From: CAYVUI01 sp964454745
GTDB taxonomy: Bacteria; Planctomycetota; Phycisphaerae; Sedimentisphaerales; Anaerohalosphaeraceae
Reading direction: 5' to 3'
Length of the DNA stretch: 14,195 nucleotides
NCBI GenBank assembly: GCA_964454745.1
Contig: CAYVUI010000112.1
Location: 1-14,195, forward strand
Part shown: in pieces, positions 1 through 7,382 of the stretch
Numbering within the stretch: the first letter of the stretch is position 1
How the letters are laid out: every line of letters begins with the position of its first letter
Program-made: the position numbers and the translations under genes
Notes under the pieces: generated by a model
What the model saw: the letters and a program-made list of their open reading frames with translations, nothing else
Database searches by the model: none
Told to the model about the DNA's origin: nothing

Positions 1-1004
1 CCTCGGTGCCAGCGGAAGGAAACGTCTTTTTGTAGTTGGGGGTTACTCGAATCCTCGATAATGGCGGTATAGGGCCGGACCAGGCCGCCTTTTTCCTGGC
101 CTACGGTATACCAGCCGGCGTCCTGCGAGAGGAGAAGCTGACCAATGTATCCGCGACCGATGATGTCCTGAATCATTTCAACGTGCCGCTCCAGCCGGCG
201 AGTTCCCACGCCGTCATATTCCAGCCAGACCCCCATTTTTGCAAGCTCAGAATGTGCATCCATCGGGGCGATCCCGTCGGCATGGGCTATTATCAATCCA
301 TCTCCTGCTATGCCCGCATTCCGGATACGCCGGGCGACCTCGAGTGCCGCATTGCCCCCGCCGACATGGCACATGATAACCAGCCCGGTCGCCAGGTGCG
401 TCTTTGCCGCGGCCTGGACAATTTTTACCTGGCCCTCGGTCAGTTCCTTCGCATCTACGCCGATCTTGATAAAACCCGGATAGATTCCGGTACCGTCGAT
501 TCCAAGCTCAACTTCACGAATCCAGCGTTTGGCGATCTCACCCGGCGTTTCGTCCTGTACAAAACCCGGCAGGTATTTCTCCCGCAGGGCACCATAAAAA
601 CCGGTATTGGTGAGGATATGAATCCCGGTCGCTTCACTGAGCGTTCGCAGCACCTCGACATCCCGGCCGAGATACGCGGGTGTACAGTCCACGAACCAAG
701 TGAAACCGTGATCCAGAACCTGCTGTAAATACGGCTCCATTATTTCGACGACTTCATCGTCATTCCAGCGGTCCGGGCTGGTCTTTTCGGCACCGATGAA
801 GTCTACCATTACGTGCTCGTGGCAAAGCCCGCGACCGAGCGAATTGGGCTCTAACGCACCGCGTACTGTTATAATTTTACCTTGCATTGGTTTAAAACTC
901 CCGGCTGAACTGATCCCAACATCTGGATTCGCAGAGACAACCCCAACGATTAACAGGATCAAGATTGTCGCAATTTCATTTACTTGGTTCAGGGTCCATT
1001 TCAT
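1..1004 (-). CDS. Exported phosphotriesterase-like metal-dependent hydrolase (C-terminus cut by window edge)
   Basis: The first 334 residues are visible; the frame is still open at position 1. The start is the ATG at 1002-1004, preceded by a G-rich ribosome site (GGGGGGTGA). Residues 1-25 look like a signal peptide: a hydrophobic run ATILILLIVGVV followed by a likely cut after VSA. The rest matches the amidohydrolase-superfamily PTE-like family (phosphotriesterases, lactonases). The metal-binding set appears complete: HxH at H62/H64 (CHEHVMVD), a lysine in GFIKIG at K180, H213 (MCHVG), H241 (IAHADG) and D295 (LLSQDAGW). Family members hydrolyse phosphotriesters, lactones or similar esters with a two-metal centre; the substrate here cannot be read from sequence. 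A signal peptide is unusual, since most homologues are cytoplasmic, so a periplasmic or surface role is inferred. Only about 20-40 residues are likely missing, judging by usual family length. No operon partner is visible, and the upstream neighbour is divergent. Confidence 0.9.
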   Translation of the reverse strand, partial: MKWTLNQVNEIATILILLIVGVVSANPDVGISSAGSFKPMQGKIITVRGALEPNSLGRGLCHEHVMVDFIGAEKTSPDRWNDDEVVEIMEPYLQQVLDHGFTWFVDCTPAYLGRDVEVLRTLSEATGIHILTNTGFYGALREKYLPGFVQDETPGEIAKRWIREVELGIDGTGIYPGFIKIGVDAKELTEGQVKIVQAAAKTHLATGLVIMCHVGGGNAALEVARRIRNAGIAGDGLIIAHADGIAPMDAHSELAKMGVWLEYDGVGTRRLERHVEMIQDIIGRGYIGQLLLSQDAGWYTVGQEKGGLVRPYTAIIEDSSNPQLQKDVSFRWHR

Positions 1005-1100
1005 AAGATCACCCCCCGCTTTTATCATTTCAATCTATGCAAACATTTTACCTGGATGAATGAGAATCGTCTAAATATTTCCCCGATAAACCAACCCGCT

Positions 1101-1188
1101 ATCACTGAAAAGTGAATCTTTATCAGACTCATATCTGAGAAAAGCTGTTTCCCAGCGTTCAATCGGGATTTTTATCAGAACTTCTGAT
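1101..1188. promoter_or_regulatory. Cluster of dyads in divergent intergenic region
   Basis: The gap between the divergent PTE-like and HD genes (1005-1268) holds no credible gene. It contains three short inverted repeats. TCACT-GAAA-AGTGA lies at 1102-1115, TCAGA-N6-TCTGA at 1123-1138, and ATCAGAA-C-TTCTGAT (perfect 7 bp arms) at 1174-1188. The second and third share the string TTTATCAGA (1119-1127 and 1171-1179), which suggests two copies of one binding site. A regulator binding here could control one or both genes. I saw no convincing -10/-35 pair on either strand, so the function is inference. Confidence 0.3.
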
Positions 1189-1268
1189 TAAGCAGCCCTC
1201 GGTTCCAGCCGATACACCCGCCAGCCGACACGAAAAAGGAAACAGCAGAACCCGGCGGAGTGGAAGAA

Positions 1269-1826
1269 ATGAATGGATTCAACAGTCAGATTACGGAGCT
1301 TTTAGAGTCTCCCGAGGGCCACCCGAAAAAGGTGCGGGACCTGGCACTGAAACTTTTTGACGACCTGGGTCCGATTCACGACCTGGATATTCGTGAGCGG
1401 AAATGGCTGGAACTTGCGGCCCTTCTTCATGACATCGGCAAGGAAATCAGCAGACGCAAACACCACAAGTTCAGCCAGAAGATCATCCTCGCTTCGAGTT
1501 GTATCCCCTGTGAAGATTATGAGAAACCCATCATCGCCCTGGTCGCCCGCTACCACCGCAAGAAAACCCCGGATATCACACATCGGCACTATCGCAACCT
1601 TTCGCCGGCATGGCAGCATAAGGTCTCGACGCTTGCGTCTATCCTGCGGATTGCGGACGGACTCGACAAGAAAAAGACCGACGAGCCTCAGCAGGTAAAG
1701 AGCACCATCGGTTCAAAACGGGTAATCCTCGACGCCGACCCACCCAAACCGGTGAAGAAAAAATTCATCCGCCACAAAGCCGCACTCTTTCGCAAGATTT
1801 TTGATAAGTCCGTGGTGCTGAATTAA
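1269..1826 (+). CDS. Stand-alone HD-domain protein related to the Ppx/GppA C-terminal domain
   Basis: A 185-residue cytoplasmic protein with no signal peptide. I place the start at ATG 1269 because GGAG at 1257-1260 sits 8 nt upstream. The in-frame GTG at 1260 would add three residues but overlaps that ribosome site. The whole protein is one HD domain: H18, the H54-D55 pair in LLHDIGKE, H65/H66 in RRKHHK, H96 in ARYHRK, and D130/D133 in RIADGLDKKK. This pattern is that of the C-terminal domain of exopolyphosphatase/guanosine pentaphosphatase, where it normally follows two actin-like ATPase domains; those are absent here. HD proteins are metal-dependent phosphohydrolases, but the substrate (polyphosphate, pppGpp or another nucleotide) is unknown. 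It may work with a separately encoded Ppx core. It is the only plus-strand gene and converges on the giant secreted-protein gene; its stop codon lies in the A-run of the shared terminator. Confidence 0.88.
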   Translation: MNGFNSQITELLESPEGHPKKVRDLALKLFDDLGPIHDLDIRERKWLELAALLHDIGKEISRRKHHKFSQKIILASSCIPCEDYEKPIIALVARYHRKKTPDITHRHYRNLSPAWQHKVSTLASILRIADGLDKKKTDEPQQVKSTIGSKRVILDADPPKPVKKKFIRHKAALFRKIFDKSVVLN

Positions 1827-1861
1827 AAAAGCCCCGGAGGATCGAAATCGCCCGGGGCTTT
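1825..1861 (-). terminator. Rho-independent terminator of the giant secreted-protein gene, possibly bidirectional
   Basis: A 10-bp stem pairs AAAGCCCCGG (1828-1837) with CCGGGGCTTT (1852-1861). The 14-nt loop can itself fold as GAT-CGAA-ATC. Read on the minus strand, the stem is followed directly by six T (complement of 1825-1830), 23 nt after the TAG stop at 1884. That is a classical intrinsic terminator for the giant gene. On the plus strand only TTT follows the stem, so it would be weaker for the HD gene, whose stop overlaps the A-run. Confidence 0.9.
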
Positions 1862-1883
1862 GAAATCAACAAATCGCGAGAGG

Positions 1884-4800
1884 CTATTCAACCATCCAGC
1901 CGGAAGTGACCGTGCTAAGATCGTCGAAGTCCACCTTGCTGTCAAAGGTGCAGTCACCGCAGCCGCACATTCCGCAATCGCCGTCGAGCCAGCGGCCCGC
2001 GACAATCGCAAAGTCGGCAAAATCCACCACGCCGTCGCCATTGGTATCGCCCGGTAGATCAATAATATCTACGATGCCGTTTTCGTTACAATCCGAGGAG
2101 CGAATCCCGATGCCGGTTCCAGCCTCATCACCATCGCCCATGAAAGAGACGAAAATCACTTGGCCGTCCTGCGAAAGAACACCCTCGGTGGCAACCTCGT
2201 AAAACGGATCATAGAAGTAGATCGTACCGTCATTGCCGATCAGGTACACGCCGTTATCAGAACTTGTACTGCCATCACTCCATGTTTCGTTAATTGTCCA
2301 GGTTCCATCCTGGTTCATGTTCATTACACCCCATGCGGTATATGGAGTTTTGGTGTACATATCGGTCCTGAATTCTTCAAAAAGATATCGCCCGGCAATA
2401 CTCTCATAGGTTCGGTCAAAGGCCTTTTTGAGCATGAACGTAAAGCCAAGGTCATCTTCTTCTACTGAATTGAGATCGTAATTCATCAGGACTCCGCCCT
2501 GGCCAACCTGGATCAGTGCCGGCCCTTCGCCATCGATGACAATGTCAACTGTCGCATCGGCGGAATTGAGCGACCAGGTACCGCCGACGAAATCGTAAGA
2601 ACCGTCCGTATACTCGCTGAAATACACCCAGGTATGATCCTCGTAGACCTGCATGATCCCGATTTCAGCATCCGACCAGGAGGACGCAACACCCAGCCAG
2701 TGGCCAAACGCCGCATATTCACCCACGAGATCGGCCTCGGTAACCCCGATGGCCTTTTTGACGAAAATGTAGGAGCTGAGGTCATTTTCCTGATCTGCTG
2801 AGCGGTTGAGCGAGGCAAGGATGTTCGTACCGGGGATCAAGTGCACAAGGCCCTCACCCTCGATGTCCATATTCAGCCAGCCGTCATTGTCAATAGAGCT
2901 GTCATGGATTGCAAGCGTTTGCTCAACCGAATCTCCGCTGTCTTCGAGGTAATTGAATGTAATGGAGTCAGGTGTGATGAGAACCTCGCCGGAAAGTGTA
3001 CCGACGCCCTGCGTGGTAAGGTCGGCCTCGATCATGCCGTACCAGTAATCACCGGGTACTTCAAACGGCTGGCCTTCGGGGTCGGTTCCATCGTCAGCAG
3101 CCTGGTACACATATACACTGGTTTTTGCACGGTTGAGGTTCTCTTCATCGCTGAATCCACCGATGACATACGGAATACCATTGTGCGTAACGACCATGTG
3201 ACCGCTTCTGGCCATCGGCAGGACTGGCTTGGTCTCAAACGTTTTCGCGGCGATATCAAATGCGGTAAATTTATTGCTGGGCCAACTGGTATCAAAATCC
3301 CCTTCAATACCGCCGATCAGGTATGCCTTGCCATCGACAACCGGGGTTTGAGTAGCATAAGAATATACCCTTGCCGCACCGGAGGCAGCCGTGCAATAAT
3401 TCCTTGTCCAGGTGTTGGAAGTAAAGTTATAGACCATCACTTCCGTATTCATTTCATTGGCAACGATATCATAGCCGCCAATGAGATAGGCACTGTCGCC
3501 GTATACCGCGACCGCGGGCTGGAGCAGGTTCTTTGGCATATCAGTCACAAACCGCCATGTGTTTGTCGCGGGGTTATACGCTTCGACCTTTGTATAAAAA
3601 ACAGGTTCACCTCCGCCGGGGCCCTCGTCTTCATAGGAGCCGCCGAAGAGATATATCTCATCGTTGTACAGGGCGATCCTGCAGGCCGCCGCGGCGGTGG
3701 GCTTTTGCTGGAGCTGCGTCCAGGAGTTTGTGGCCGGGTTATACATCTCGTTGAAATTCGCCGTACCGGAATAGCCCAGGTCCGTAAGATAGCTCCAGGC
3801 TCCGAATACGTAAAACTTGCCGCCCCAACCGATCCCGCAGACTTCTTCGACACCGTTCCAGGATTCGAGGCGGGGATGGTCCGCAATCGGTGACCAGGTT
3901 TGAGTGTTGATATCATACTTTTCGCCGACGCGAAGGTTTACCTGGTCCGGGTTGCCGTTACCGCCGAATACAAAAATTTCATCACCGATTACACAACCGG
4001 CAAACTGGTCCCGCGCCGTGTTCATATTCGAGACGAGCTGCCAGGAACCCGAAGAGGAAGAATCCACGGTCTCCCAGGCCAGGCTCGGATAATTACCGCC
4101 AAGAATCTGCCAGGTATTGGCGAAGTCCCAGTTTGTAAAGGTGGACTGGGTTTGCATTTCGCCGGTCGTTTTCCCAACGGCCCCGTCGCCTGTAGATGCG
4201 GAAATACCGGAGGTATCCACATCCCAGTAACAGGAAGCTGCAAGACTTCCGCTGTATCCGCCTGAGAATCCGCCAATCAAATAACAAGCATCAGCAATAG
4301 AGAGAACGGTAGATGAATAACAGTTTGTGATGGTCGAAAGCTGAAATCTTCCGAATGCTCCCCCGAGATCATAGGAACCCGCACCGACACTTACGGTACC
4401 TGTTGTATAGCAATTTAAAACGGTACTGCTGTATGAGGCACCGAACAGTCCGCCAATTTGCGAGCTGTTACTTCCGCAAAGAACGGTGCAATCGGCATAA
4501 GAGGTTTCCACAGTACTTGCCTCGACCATACCAGACAAACCGCCGATATGTATATTCGCACCGGCCTCGGTATTAATTGTCACCTGGGCACAGCAATTCG
4601 TGACCTGTCCGCCCGACCTGACCTGGCCGCACAAACCGCCGATACCATGGGAACCATATCCGCCATTGATGCTTCCACTGGCAAAACAGTCCTCAATGTT
4701 TCCCCCGCTGCTGGTATCCGTTCCGTTTACGGCACATAAACCGCCGAGATATTTGTTTCCGTTGATGATCATATCACGAAGAACAATATTCCGTAAAACG

Positions 4801-7136
4801 CCGAACTCCCCGAGCCTGCCGAACAAACCAAGGAAGTCGCCGCCGTTGATGTTCAAATTGCTGATGGCATGATTGTCACCGTCGAAAGTGCCCTCGAAGG
4901 CCGGCCCCTGCCAGGAGGTTTGCGTCGCCGAAGGAGCGATGACCGCTGAGGTGAAGGTTTCTCCGTCCAGGTCAATATCCGCCGTCACAATGAAGTGCTT
5001 GTCGTAGTCATCCGTATTGGCGCCCAGGTCCAGCAGATCCTGTTTGGTCGCGATCTGATAGGGATCGCCCTGGGTTCCGCTGCCGCCGGAGTATTTACCG
5101 TCAAGAATTCTCTCCCATCCATCAGATCCAGAGTCGTTCCAAACTTCTTTGACAACTCCGATACCCGGACAATAATAACTTTCATCGATATCTCCGTCAC
5201 CGCTGTTCCAGGAATAATGCAGACACCCTGAATAAGGGCCGGCCCCGGTTGACATCTGTGATACGGTCTGATTGAGGCCCAGCACTTCGTGAAATTCTCC
5301 GCCCATAAAATCATACACCTGTCCAACCTGTGGGTTCGCAGGTAAAAAAATCGGAGTATCATTGACAGTCGCTGCCTGCCAGGATACCGGACTTCCCGCA
5401 TCATCCAAGCCGGTTATTTTCAAAACACGTATATTACCATCAGCGTCCTGGGCAATTCGGACATCGTAGTATTCGACAGCCGGATTGGCTCCATGCCCCT
5501 CAATCCTCATAATCAGACAATCGACTCCCAGAACCGTTTCCGCTCCAATCAACGAATAACTGCGGAATGAACCGTCGAAAGTTCCATATCCCGCAAGTGT
5601 ATAGCTCTCCCCAATATTCATAAGGCCAAGCCATTGATTTGTAATAACATCGGAATCGGCATTGAACACAACCTGGGGCAGAGTATCAATTACATAAATA
5701 TTATCGATGTATCCGACTGCACTGCCGCCTTCAGCGTCACAGAGAAAAGAAGCCTGAGCAAAGGGAACCGCCCCCTCAAAGGGGTAAAGACCGATGAGCA
5801 CACTGTCAGCATAAAACTCAACCACCCCGGCGTTGTACACAATCGCAAGGTTGGCCCAGTTTGTCAGCAGGCAATAGTTCTCAATAATTTTCGAAAAAAT
5901 CTCCGCCTCATTTTGCTCAACAATCAACTCGAGATCAACTTGTGTTCCATCCTGCGAAGGAATCATCAGGATTTCAGCGATATAACCGTCTCCAAACTGA
6001 AAAGTAAACCCTGCGGCAGCATCCGAACCGGTGAAATTGTGAAGCATAACATCGCCGGAAACACCGTCCATGGAAGTATCGGTTAGCCCGAATTCAAGTG
6101 ATGCCCATTGAGAGTCTGAAGGATTCAATCGAAGCTGATTGTTTTCAACGTTATACGCAGTGGAAGCTCCTTCAGCCTGGATTGTATACTTTGAACCTTC
6201 GATATTGCCGCTGTTGAAGTTATCATATAGGTTGAGAGGAATCGGTATCCGCGTAAAGGGATTGTCAAACTGCTGGGCAATATAAAAGGCCCCGCTCCAT
6301 CCTTCTTCCGTAAAATCGTGGGTCTGGAAATGTACGCGATAGGTTCCTTCCGGGATGGTTCCGGGAATCGTCCAACTGTAGCTGCCCACGCCCGGCTGGT
6401 TCATGGCAATCGTATAGGCATCCGGGGTCCAGGAACCTTCTTCCAGGGGCTCAAGATAGAGATGAACAAAATCCTGGGGATCCAGATCCCAAGTCAAGTC
6501 AATGGTTTGCCCGGGCTGATAATGAACCAGCGGCTCCCAGTCCCACTCCCAGCTTGTACTGCCTACTCCAAACTCGTCATACGTCTGATAGGTTGTGCTG
6601 TTACGGCTCTGGCCAAAGAGCACCCGGCTTCCGGGAAGGCCTAATGCGGAGCTATCTATTGCGGCCTCGATATAAGCACCGTTGACTGCGATCTGGCCGT
6701 TTTCATTAATCAGGTACCAGTCCCAGGGGTCATTGCTGTTAAAGCCCTGGGTAACGACATCCCATGAAAAACCGTCATGGGCAAAATCGAACTGTTTCAT
6801 ACTCACGCTGGCAGCAAAGTCGTAATCATCATTTACAAAGAACCGATACAGTATCCCGGTATCGACTTGATCGGCAACCTTGAGCAGCACGTACACCTGA
6901 TTCTGGTCACTGCTGTACGCCGCCTTGATCCATTCTACATCGGATCCTGAAGCACTTACGTCATCTTCGCCGCTGTTGTCATCGGTGATAAGCTCTGCAA
7001 CTCCGGACCATTCTGAAATGGAACCGTCAACGGTTACTCCCCCGGGCAGGGTACCTAACAAATCAAGTGAACCGGCAAAAACCGCACCGCAAATAAAGAC
7101 TGAGAAACAGACAAATAGAGAAATCACACGGGCCAT
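1884..7136 (-). CDS. Giant secreted mosaic protein: signal peptide, GLUG repeats, kelch propeller, dockerin-like tail
   Basis: About 1750 residues. Three candidate starts lie in a row (GTG 7142, ATG 7139, ATG 7136). AAGGAG at 7144-7149 is 7 nt from the ATG at 7136, which I chose. Residues 1-21 are a signal peptide (ISLFVCFSVFICGAVFA). About 33-200 resembles a CBM9/DOMON-type ligand-binding domain (VTVDGSISEWSG). About 300-485 looks like a LamG-type beta-sandwich. About 490-680 is unassigned. About 680-1010 holds six GLUG-type repeats of roughly 30 residues (IGGLFG...NCYTTG) and the tail GKTTGEMQTQSTF. About 1032-1345 holds six kelch repeats (DEIYLFGG...YNPATNTW). About 1365-1679 holds three related beta-rich repeats. 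About 1682-1750 is a dockerin-like tail with the loop DTNGDGVVDFAD and CxxCxCxxC. The protein is extracellular or cell-surface; binding of glycan or protein partners is inferred. No catalytic motif was recognised. The gene has its own promoter and terminator. Confidence 0.9.
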   Translation of the reverse strand: MARVISLFVCFSVFICGAVFAGSLDLLGTLPGGVTVDGSISEWSGVAELITDDNSGEDDVSASGSDVEWIKAAYSSDQNQVYVLLKVADQVDTGILYRFFVNDDYDFAASVSMKQFDFAHDGFSWDVVTQGFNSNDPWDWYLINENGQIAVNGAYIEAAIDSSALGLPGSRVLFGQSRNSTTYQTYDEFGVGSTSWEWDWEPLVHYQPGQTIDLTWDLDPQDFVHLYLEPLEEGSWTPDAYTIAMNQPGVGSYSWTIPGTIPEGTYRVHFQTHDFTEEGWSGAFYIAQQFDNPFTRIPIPLNLYDNFNSGNIEGSKYTIQAEGASTAYNVENNQLRLNPSDSQWASLEFGLTDTSMDGVSGDVMLHNFTGSDAAAGFTFQFGDGYIAEILMIPSQDGTQVDLELIVEQNEAEIFSKIIENYCLLTNWANLAIVYNAGVVEFYADSVLIGLYPFEGAVPFAQASFLCDAEGGSAVGYIDNIYVIDTLPQVVFNADSDVITNQWLGLMNIGESYTLAGYGTFDGSFRSYSLIGAETVLGVDCLIMRIEGHGANPAVEYYDVRIAQDADGNIRVLKITGLDDAGSPVSWQAATVNDTPIFLPANPQVGQVYDFMGGEFHEVLGLNQTVSQMSTGAGPYSGCLHYSWNSGDGDIDESYYCPGIGVVKEVWNDSGSDGWERILDGKYSGGSGTQGDPYQIATKQDLLDLGANTDDYDKHFIVTADIDLDGETFTSAVIAPSATQTSWQGPAFEGTFDGDNHAISNLNINGGDFLGLFGRLGEFGVLRNIVLRDMIINGNKYLGGLCAVNGTDTSSGGNIEDCFASGSINGGYGSHGIGGLCGQVRSGGQVTNCCAQVTINTEAGANIHIGGLSGMVEASTVETSYADCTVLCGSNSSQIGGLFGASYSSTVLNCYTTGTVSVGAGSYDLGGAFGRFQLSTITNCYSSTVLSIADACYLIGGFSGGYSGSLAASCYWDVDTSGISASTGDGAVGKTTGEMQTQSTFTNWDFANTWQILGGNYPSLAWETVDSSSSGSWQLVSNMNTARDQFAGCVIGDEIFVFGGNGNPDQVNLRVGEKYDINTQTWSPIADHPRLESWNGVEEVCGIGWGGKFYVFGAWSYLTDLGYSGTANFNEMYNPATNSWTQLQQKPTAAAACRIALYNDEIYLFGGSYEDEGPGGGEPVFYTKVEAYNPATNTWRFVTDMPKNLLQPAVAVYGDSAYLIGGYDIVANEMNTEVMVYNFTSNTWTRNYCTAASGAARVYSYATQTPVVDGKAYLIGGIEGDFDTSWPSNKFTAFDIAAKTFETKPVLPMARSGHMVVTHNGIPYVIGGFSDEENLNRAKTSVYVYQAADDGTDPEGQPFEVPGDYWYGMIEADLTTQGVGTLSGEVLITPDSITFNYLEDSGDSVEQTLAIHDSSIDNDGWLNMDIEGEGLVHLIPGTNILASLNRSADQENDLSSYIFVKKAIGVTEADLVGEYAAFGHWLGVASSWSDAEIGIMQVYEDHTWVYFSEYTDGSYDFVGGTWSLNSADATVDIVIDGEGPALIQVGQGGVLMNYDLNSVEEDDLGFTFMLKKAFDRTYESIAGRYLFEEFRTDMYTKTPYTAWGVMNMNQDGTWTINETWSDGSTSSDNGVYLIGNDGTIYFYDPFYEVATEGVLSQDGQVIFVSFMGDGDEAGTGIGIRSSDCNENGIVDIIDLPGDTNGDGVVDFADFAIVAGRWLDGDCGMCGCGDCTFDSKVDFDDLSTVTSGWMVE
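2100..3044 (-). other. Three tandem ~100-residue beta-rich repeats inside the giant secreted protein
   Basis: This stretch of the giant gene encodes three diverged copies of one module. Unit 1 begins DYWYGMIEADL and ends SYIFVKKA. Unit 2 begins ADLVGEYAAFG and ends GFTFMLKKA. Unit 3 begins SIAGRYLFEEF and ends GTGIGIR. Each has alternating hydrophobic strands, a G-x-W/Y opening, a central segment such as GIMQVYEDHTWVYFSEY or GVMNMNQDGTWTINETW, and a closing basic strand. The layout suggests small lipocalin- or calycin-like barrels, but I cannot assign a named family. They sit between the kelch propeller and the dockerin-like tail. Confidence 0.55.
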
Positions 7137-7221
7137 CATCACTCTCCTTACAATCCATACACATCAAGGTTAACAAATCATAAACGCTTGTAATGGATTC
7201 CCCCGATCCAAAACGGCTCTC

Positions 7222-7240
7222 TGCCCCTGAGGACGGGGCA
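7222..7240 (-). promoter_or_regulatory. Hairpin in the 5' leader of the giant secreted-protein gene
   Basis: TGCCCC (7222-7227) and GGGGCA (7235-7240) form a 6-bp GC-rich stem with a 7-nt loop. It lies just inside the predicted roughly 110-nt leader, near the expected transcript 5' end. On the minus strand no T-run follows it, so it is not a terminator in the gene's direction. It could stabilise the mRNA 5' end or bind a regulator. It matches no riboswitch class I recognise. Confidence 0.45.
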
Positions 7241-7252
7241 AAACAAGATGTC

Positions 7253-7282
7253 AATATACTCTTAGTAGATATTCAATGTCAA
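7253..7282 (-). promoter_or_regulatory. Sigma70-type promoter of the giant secreted-protein gene
   Basis: On the minus strand a perfect -35 box TTGACA (7282-7277) is followed after 18 nt by TATATT (7258-7253), one mismatch from the -10 consensus. Transcription would start near 7246 and give a leader of about 110 nt before ATG 7136. The upstream beta-helix gene ends at 7383, about 100 nt before the -35 box, so the giant gene is probably transcribed on its own. Confidence 0.7.
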
Positions 7283-7330
7283 CTACGTTCACACCTAAAA
7301 ACGCGTAAAAAAATGATTACCTCAACGATT

Positions 7331-7348
7331 CAATCCCTACAATCCCTA
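7331..7348. repeat. Tandem 9-bp direct repeat upstream of the giant-gene promoter
   Basis: CAATCCCTA occurs twice without a gap (7331-7339 and 7340-7348). On the minus strand this reads TAGGGATTG twice. It lies about 50 bp upstream of the -35 box at 7277-7282, a position suited to an activator that binds direct repeats. The role is inferred. The rest of the 7143-7382 gap holds no gene, and I found no clear terminator for the beta-helix gene there. Confidence 0.4.
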
Positions 7349-7382
7349 AAATCATCCAAACCTGCATCCTGACAGGAAGTTG

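Noticed and set aside
36..728. 230-codon plus-strand frame at the left edge
   Set aside because: It is antisense to the phosphotriesterase-like gene, which has all metal ligands in the correct order on the minus strand.
2841..3893. 350-codon plus-strand frame
   Set aside because: It is antisense to the kelch region of the giant gene, with no recognisable domain.
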